Below, piece by piece: positions 31,801-40,800 of a stretch of DNA of 64,000 bases; position 1 is the stretch's first letter; each line of letters begins with the position of its first letter. The notes beneath the pieces were generated by a model. The model ran no database searches. It saw only the letters and a list, made by a program, of their open reading frames with translations, and had not been told where the DNA came from. Location of the stretch: NCBI RefSeq assembly GCF_017876095.1, contig NZ_JAGINM010000010.1, positions 124,001 to 188,000 of the forward strand, given 5' to 3'. Both the position numbers and the translations under genes were made by a program. The DNA comes from Azospirillum agricola (GTDB taxonomy: Bacteria; Pseudomonadota; Alphaproteobacteria; Azospirillales; Azospirillaceae).

Positions 31801-34800
31801 GGGCCGGAGACCATCCGCGACGCCTCCATCATCTACCCCGGCGCGCCCGGCCAGCATCTCCAGCTCGACGCCGATCCCGGCACGACGCGGGTGGTCCGCG
31901 TCGGCAACGACCTGCACATCCACATTGAGGGCCGGCCCGACGCCATCGTCGTCGTCAACCACTTCACGCTGAACGGCATCGGCGACATCGCCTTCGACAA
32001 CGGCACCACCTGGAACATCCAGGGCGGCAAGGTGCTGATCGGCGGCTCCGGCCACGACGAGTACCTGATCCAGCGCGGCATGGGCGACATGATCGTCTAT
32101 CCGGACAGCAACGGCGACGACAGCCTGCGCTTCGTCGACACCGTCGACGGATCGAAGATCCGGGTGGCGCGCGACGGCGTCAACCTGCGCATCACCGTCG
32201 ACGGCACGGCGGATTCCCTGACCATCGTCAACCATTTCGCCGGCGCGCCGCTGAAATCGCTGACGCGCCCCGACGGCTCGGTCCTGCACCTGACCGGCGA
32301 CACGCTGGTGTTCGGCGGCGCCGGGCGCGACACCTTCCTGATCGGTCCGGATTCCGGATCGAAGACGATCTACGCCCAGGGCGGTGACACGGTGAAGCTC
32401 GACGGGATCGACAGCACCGAGGTGCGCTTCGTCCGCACCGGCTCCGACCTGGAGCTCTTCATCGACCGCACCGGCCAGGTGGTGACCGTCCTCAACTACT
32501 TCGGCGCGATCGGCCAGCTGGAGTTCGACGACGGGCGGACCTTCGACCTGTCCTCCCCCTTCACGCTGATCGGCGGGGGCGGCGGCGACCGCTTCCAGAT
32601 CGGCAAGACCGGCCCGGCCCGCCAGGAGATCCACGCGGGCGGCGGCGGCAGCCAGATCATCTTCGGCCCCGATGTCGGGCCGGGCGACGTCACGCTGGCG
32701 CGGGACGGCACCGACCTCGTGGTCGTCTTCATCGGCAGCGGCCGGACCGTGCGGATCGTCAACCAGTTCGTCGCGCCGACCGACGGGGTGTCGCGCGGCC
32801 TCGACGCCGTCAGCTTCACCGGCGGCGTCACCTGGGACGTCGTCGGCGACAACGTCCTGTTCGGCGAGATGGGGACCGACAGCTTCACGGTGCTGCCCGG
32901 CCAGGGCCGTCAGTACATCTTCGCGGGTGGCGGCACCGACGCCCTCAGCTTCGGCCCCGGCATCGACCCGGCCCTGGTGCGGATGGAGCGGATCGGCGTC
33001 GACCTGCATTTCTACACCGACGACGGCAGCATCGACCTGATCGCGGTCAACCATTTCGGACCGACCGGGGTGGCGGGCGCCGGCTCGGGCCTCGGCACCG
33101 TGACCTTCGAGGGCGGGCAGAGCTGGGCGATTGGCGGCAACGGAATCCTGATCGGCAGCCGCGGCAACAGCAACTTCGTGGTGGGGGCCGGCGCCGGTCC
33201 GACGACCATCCATCCGGCCGGCGACGCCGTCAACCAGCTCAGCTTCGGTGCCGGCGTTCCGCCGGCCAATCTGCGGCTGGTGCGCATCCACGACGACCTG
33301 CGCATCACCTCGGCCGACGGCGCCATCAACGTGCTGGTGGTCAACCATTTCCAGAACCAGCTCGACCGGGTGACCTTCACGTCCGGGGCGCCGTGGAACC
33401 TGGGATCGGGCCATGTGTGGATCGGCGGCGACGGGCCGTCGGTCTTCCAGCTCGACGACAGCGGGGCCGACCAGACGGTATTCCCCGGCGACGGCGACAC
33501 GGTCGGGCTGCCGGGCGGGCTCGACTGGCGCGACGTCGTGCTGACCCGCTCGGGCGGCGACCTCGTCGTGGTGGTCCGCGCCACCGGGCAGCGGATCGTC
33601 GTCGTCAACCACTTCTCCGCCACCGACGGCACCACCGGGCTGGCCGGGCTGACCTTCGCCGACGGCACCACCCTGCCGCTCGGCGAGCTGGCGGTGCTCG
33701 GCGGCACCGGCGGCGACCTGCTGACCGGCACCGCCACCGACGACGTGCTGCTGGGCCAGGACGGCGACGACCGCCTGAGCGGCGGGGCCGGCAACGACAC
33801 GCTGATCGGCGGCATCGGCAACGACACGCTCGACGGCGGGGCCGGCAACGACGTGTATGTCTACCGCGCCGGCGACGGCCGCGACCTCCTCATGGACAGC
33901 AGCGGCCTCGACACCATCGAGATGGGGCCGGGGATCGACCGCGACGGGATCTACTTCGCCCGCTTCGGCAATGACCTGCACATCCGTTTCCGCAACAGCG
34001 CGACCGACGAGATCGTCGTGGTCGGCCGCTTCAACGCGGCCGGCGACGGCACGGCCTATGTCGAGCGGATCGCCTTCGCCAACGGCACCAGCTTCGACCT
34101 GACCCGCACCGACATCGCGCTGGAGACGGTGGCGACCAGCGCCGCCGAGTATCTGCAAGGCTACAACGTCGGCGACCGCATCGTCGGCGGGGCCGGCAAC
34201 GACACCATCCTCGGCTACGCCGGCAACGACACGCTGATCGGCGGCACCGGCGCGGATTCCCTCGACGGCGGGGCGGGCGACGACCTGATCGACGGGCGGG
34301 ACGACGCCACCGGCGGCGACGTGGCCTATGGGCGCGACGGCAACGACACGATCCATGGCGGCGGCGGCGCCGACATCCTGTTCGGCGGCACCGGCAACGA
34401 CAGCATCGAGGGCGGGGCCGGCAACGACAGCATCGACGGCGAGGACGGCGACGACGAGTTGAGCGGCGGCGATGGCGCCGACACGATCTACGGCCGCGCC
34501 GGCAACGACACGCTGGCCGGCGGCGCCGGCAACGACACGCTTTACAGCGGCACCGGCGACGACCTCATCCGCTACGGCGGCGGCAGCGACACCGTCACCA
34601 ACGAGGGCGGCAGCGACGTGCTGGAGATGGGACCGGGCATCGCGCGGAGCGACGTCTATTTCGCCCGCTTCGGCAACGACCTGTACGTCCGCTTCCGGGG
34701 ATCGAGCGAGCAGATCATCCTCACCGGCCGCTTCAACGCGGCTGGCGATGGGGCGAGCTTCGTGCAGACCCTGCGCTTCGCCGACGGTTCCACCCTCGAT

Positions 34801-37800
34801 CTGGCCTCCCAGACCCTGGCGCTGGAGACGGTGGCGACCAACGCCAGCGAAAAGCTGGAGGGCTACAACGTCGGCGACCTCATCCAGGGCTTGGCCGGCA
34901 ACGACACCGTCTACGGCTACGCGGGCGATGACACGCTCGACGGCGGGGCGGGCAACGACTTCCTCTACGCCGGTGCCGGCAACGACAGCGTCGAGGGCGG
35001 CGACGGGGCCGACGTCCTCAACGGTGACCAGGGCGACGACACGCTGTCCGGCGGCACCGGCACCGACAGCCTGCACGGCGACGCGGGCGACGATTCGCTG
35101 GATGGTGGCGACGGGGCCGACTTCCTGTCGGGCGGCGACGGGGCCGACATCCTGAACGGCGGCGAGGGCAACGACACGCTCGACGGCGGCGACGGCAACG
35201 ACACGCTGACCGGCGGCGGCGGCACCGACACCCTGTTCACCGGGCTGGGCGACGACCTGATCCGCTTCGACGGCGGGCGGGAGACGATCACCAACGCGGG
35301 CGGCCAGGACGTGCTGGAGATCGGCGGCGGCCTTGCGGTGGGCGACCTCTATCTCGCGCGCTTCGGCAACGACCTCCACCTGCGTTTCCGCAACCGGAGC
35401 GACGAGGTCGTGCTGGTCAACCGCTTCAACGGGGCCGGCGACGGGGCGAGCTATGTCCAGACCCTGCGCTTCGCCGACGGCACGCTGGTCGACATCACCG
35501 CCCAGGATCTGGTTCTGGACACGGTGGCGACCGACGCGGCCGAGAAGCTGGAAGGCTACAACGCCAACGACACCATCCAGGGGCTGGGCGGCAGCGACAC
35601 CATCTACGGTTATGCCGGCGACGACCGGCTGGATGGCGGAGCCGGCAACGACATCCTGTTCGGCGGGGCCGGGGCCGACCATCTGCTGGGCGGCGCCGGT
35701 GCCGACCGGCTGGAAGGCGGCGACGGCGACGACACGCTCGACGGCGGGGCCGACAACGACCTGCATTACGGCGGGGCCGGCAACGACGTCATCGCGGGCG
35801 GCGACGGCAACGACTACGCCGAGGGCGGTGACGGCGACGACACGGCGACCGGCGGAGCCGGCAACGACACCCTCTACGGCGACGCCGGCGACGATTCCCT
35901 CAGCGGCGGCACCGGCGACGACGCGCTGTACGGCGGCGCCGGCAACGACACGCTGGAGGGCGGAGCGGGCGCCAACAGCATCCAGACCGGGCTCGGAGAC
36001 GACCTTGTCCGCCACAGCGGTGGGCGCGACGTCATCGGCAACGAGGGCGGCCAGGACGTGCTGGAGATCCGCGAGGGGCTGGCGACCGCCGATCTCTATT
36101 ACGCGCGCTTCGGCAACGACCTCCACCTGCGCTTCCGCAACGCGATCGACGAGATCGTGCTGGTCGGGCGCTTCAACGGGGCGTTGGATGGGGCGAGCTA
36201 CGTCCAGACCCTGCGCTTCGCCGACGGCACGCTGGTCGACATCACCGCCCAGGATCTGAAGATCGAGACGGTGGCGACCGCCGCCAACGAGACGCTGGAG
36301 GGCTACAACGTCGGCGATTCCATCCAGGGCGCCGACGGCAACGACACCGTCTACGGCTATGCCGGCGACGACACGCTCGACGGCGGCACCGGCAACGACC
36401 AGCTTTACGGCGGAGTCGGCAACGACACGTTGCTGGGCGGGGCCGGCGCCGACCGGCTGGAGGGCGGCGACGGTGACGACCTCCTGCAAGGCGGTGACGG
36501 CAACGACAGTCTGGTCGGCGGGGCGGGCGACGACACGCTGGAAGGCGGGCTCGGCGCCGACCAGATCCATGGCGGGGCCGGCAACGACCTGATCGACAAC
36601 CGCAACGACACCGGGACCGGCGCCTCGGCCAACGTCGCCTATGGCGAGGCCGGGGACGACACCATCCTCGGCGGCGACGGGGGCGAAACCTTCTCCGGCG
36701 GCGACGGCAACGACAGCCTGGTCGGCAACGCCGGCAACGACTGGCTGGAAGGCAACGCCGGCAACGACCGGCTGGACGGCGGGGCGGGCAACGACTCCCT
36801 CCAGGGCGGCGACGGCGACGACACGCTGGAGGGCGGGCTCGGCACCAACACCATCCTGACCGGGCTTGGAGACGACCTCATCCGCCACAGCGGCGGGCGC
36901 GACATCATCACCAACGAGGGCGGCCGGGACGTGCTGGAGATCCGCGAGGGGCTGGCCGCCGCCGACCTCTATTACGCGCGCTTCGGCAACGACCTCCACC
37001 TGCGCTTCCGCAACGCGGCCGACGAGATCGTGCTGGTCGGGCGCTTCAACGGGGCGTTGGATGGGGCGAGCTACGTCCAGACCCTGCGCTTCGCCGACGG
37101 CACGCTGGTCGACATCACCGCCCCGGATCTGAAGATCGAGACGGTGGCGACCGCCGCCAACGAGACGCTGGAGGGTTACAACGTCGGCGATTCCATCCAG
37201 GGCACCGGGGGCAACGACACCATCCACGGCTATGCCGGCGACGACACGCTCGACGGCGGGGTCGGCAACGACACGCTCTACGGCTATGCCGGCGCCGACC
37301 TTCTGCTCGGCGGCGATGGCGGCGACCGGCTGGAAGGCGGCGACGGCGACGATTCGATCGAGGGCGGTGCCGGGGACGACACGCTGCTCGGCGACGCCGG
37401 CAACGACACGCTGGTCGGCGGGGCCGGCAACGACGTGGTCTATGGCGGGAGCGGCGCGAACCTGATCCGCTTCACCGGCGGCCAGGACAGCGTCTACAAC
37501 ACCGGCGGCGCCGACGTGATCGAGCTTGCCGGCGCCTTCGCTCCCGGAGCGCTCTACTTCGCCCGCTTCGGCAACGACCTGCACGTCCGCTTCAGCGGCG
37601 TCGCCGACGAGGTCATCGTCAAGGGGCGCTTCAACGGCAATGGGAACGGGGCCAACTACGCCCAGACCCTGCGCTTCGCCGATGGAACCCTGGTGGATCT
37701 GACCCGCCCGGATCTGGTGATCGCCACCACGGGCACCGGTGCCTCGGAGAAGCTGGAGGGCTACAACGTCGGCGACGTCATCGACGGCGGGGCTGGCAAC

Positions 37801-40800
37801 GACACGATCTATGGCTATGGCGGCGCCGACACGCTGACCGGTGGGGCCGGGTACAACAATCTCTACGGCGGCGACGGCAACGACATCTTGGACGGCCGCG
37901 CGGGTGCCGCCGACAACCTCTACGGCGAAGCGGGCAACGACACCCTCTATGGCGGGGCCGGCGGCGACGGGCTGCGGGGCGGCGCCGGGGAGGATTCCGT
38001 GGACGGCGGCGGCGGGAACGACATCGCCTTCGGTGGTGACGGCGACGACACGATAACCGGAGGAGCCGGCGAGGATCGGCTGTGGGGCGACGAGTTTTCG
38101 ACGACCGGAAACGAGGTGATCACCGTCCGCATCCGCATGGGCGCCCACAATGTGTATTACTGGCCGAAGGTGGTCGTTACCCTCGACGGCGTGGTGTTGA
38201 TGAACGGCATCGTGGACGTGCTCTACTCCACCTTGGCCTCCGACGGAAACACCATGATCTATTCGGGAAACATGCGCGACTACACCTTCACCGTTCGGGA
38301 TCGGAGCGAGGCGGACCGGCTGCAAATCCATGTCGTCGACGAGACCGGCGGCTGGAACAGGGCCAAGAAGGCCGTGTATGTCGGCGGCATCGAAATCAAC
38401 GGTTACCCGATCGGTGCCAACGGCTACATCTGGGAAACCTATGGCGATGGGGTGTGGGATCTGAATTCGGTCCTGCCCTCCCCCTCCCCCAGCGAACCGG
38501 CCGGCAACGACATCGTCGCGGGCGGTGATGGCAACGACGCGGTCAACGGCGGCGTCGGCGACGACAGCCTCGACGGCGGCACCGGCAACGACACCATCCT
38601 GGGCGGAGCGGGGAACGACACGATCAAGGGCGGCACCGGCTCCGACGAGATGCACGGCGGCGCCGGCAACGACCTGATCGACAACCGCGACGACCCCAGC
38701 GCCGCGAACATCAACGACCAGTCCTATGGCGGCACCGGCAACGACACCATCTACGGCGGCGGCGGCGTGGATCTGGTCTATGGCGGCGGCGACGACGACC
38801 TGATCGACGGCGGTGGCGGGGCCGACCAGCTCTATGGCGAGGGTGGCGACGATTCGATCTTCGGCGGCGACGGAGCCGACGCCCTGTATGGGCAGGCCGG
38901 CAACGACACGCTGGACGGAGGCGCCGGCAACGACGTCATCGACGGCGGGGCCGGAGACGACCTGATCCGCTACGCCGGGCCGGGGGCCGGCGAGGACTCC
39001 GTCATCGGCGGCGGTGGCAGCGACGTTCTGGAACTGGGAGCCGGGCTGGCACGCGACCAGCTGTATGTCTCCCGGATCGGCAACGACCTTCATCTCAATT
39101 TCCGCGATACGGGGGACCGCATCGTCGTGGTCGGCCGCTTCAACGGCAACAGCGACGCCGACGGCGCCAACTTCGTCCAGACGCTGCGCTTCGCCGACGG
39201 GACCGAGGTCGATCTCACGGCCCAGGACATCGGGCTGGAAACCCATGGACAAGCGGCGAGCGAGACTCTGCGCGGTTACAAGTCGGGTGACCGGATCGAC
39301 GGCGGGGCGGGCAACGACACCATCCTCGGATACGGCGGCAACGACACGCTGGAGGGCGGCGACGGCAACGATTCCCTGGAGGGCGGCGAGGGCAACGACA
39401 GCCTGTCGGGCGACGCCGGCAACGACACGCTGTTCGGCGGGGCCGGCGACGACACGCTGACCGGCGGGGCCGGCGCCAACGCCATCGACGGCGGGGCGGG
39501 CAACGACACCGTGGTCTATGGCGGCGGGGCGGACACCATCGTCGGCGGCGGCGGCAACGATGTGCTGGTCTTCGGCGAGGGCTACACGGTGGCCGGCCTG
39601 CGGATGGAGCGCTTCGGCAAGGATCTCCACCTGGTGTTCGACTCCGCCGCGCAGCGGATCGTCGTCGCCAACCGCTTCGCCCTCACCGGCACCGCCGACG
39701 GGACCGACTACATCCAGACCTTGCGTTTCGCCGACGGCAGCGAGGTCGATCTGGCCCGTCCGGATCTGGTCATCCGCACCATCGACAGCGACGTCGGCCA
39801 CACGCTGTACGGCTACAACGCCGGCGACGTCATCCGTGGCAGCGGCGGGACCGACGCCATCTACGGTTACGGCGGCGACGACACGCTCCATGGCGGGGCC
39901 GGGGCCGACCTGCTCTACGGCGGCGACGGCAACGACCTTATCGACGGCCGCGACGACACCGCCAGCGCCGACACCGCCTATGGCGAGGACGGCAACGACA
40001 CGCTCTATGGCGGGGCGCTCGGCGACGCGCTTTATGGTGGCGACGGCGACGACCTGCTCGACGGCGGGACCGGCGACGACAGCCTGGTCGGCGGGGCCGG
40101 GGCCGATGTCCTGATCGGCGGGGTCGGCAAGGACACGCTCCAGGGCGGGGCGGATGACGACCGCCTCGACGGCGGCGACGGCAACGACAGCCTCTTCGGC
40201 GAGGACGGGAACGACACGCTGGCCGGCGGCCTGGGCGCCAACTGGATCGTCACCGGGGCCGGCGACGACGTGGTGCTGTACCAGGGCGGACAGGACACCG
40301 TGACCGGCGGCGGCGGCAACGACATCCTCGACTTCGCCGAGGGTTTCGACGCGGCCGCCCTGCGCTTCGAACGCTACGGCAAGGACCTGCACGTCCTGTT
40401 CCAGGGCCGGACCGAGCGGATCGTCATCGCCAACCGCTTCAACGGCAACGGGAACGGCGCCAACTATCTCCAGACCCTGCGCTTCGCCGACCAGTCGACC
40501 TACGATCTCACCCGGCCCGATCTCGTCATCGACACGCGGGACGACGACGTCGCCCGCACGCTGGAGGGCTACAACGCCAACGACACCATCCGGGGCTCCG
40601 GCGGCAACGACGCGATCTTCGGCTATGACGGCGACGATCACCTCTATGGCGGCGCGGGGAGCGACGTGGTCCGTGGCGGCAACGGCAACGATTTCATCGA
40701 CAGCAGCGACGACACCGCCAGCCGCGACTCGCTCTATGGCGAGGCCGGCGACGACACGCTGCTGGGCGGCGGCGGCGGCGACTCGCTCTACGGCGGCGAC

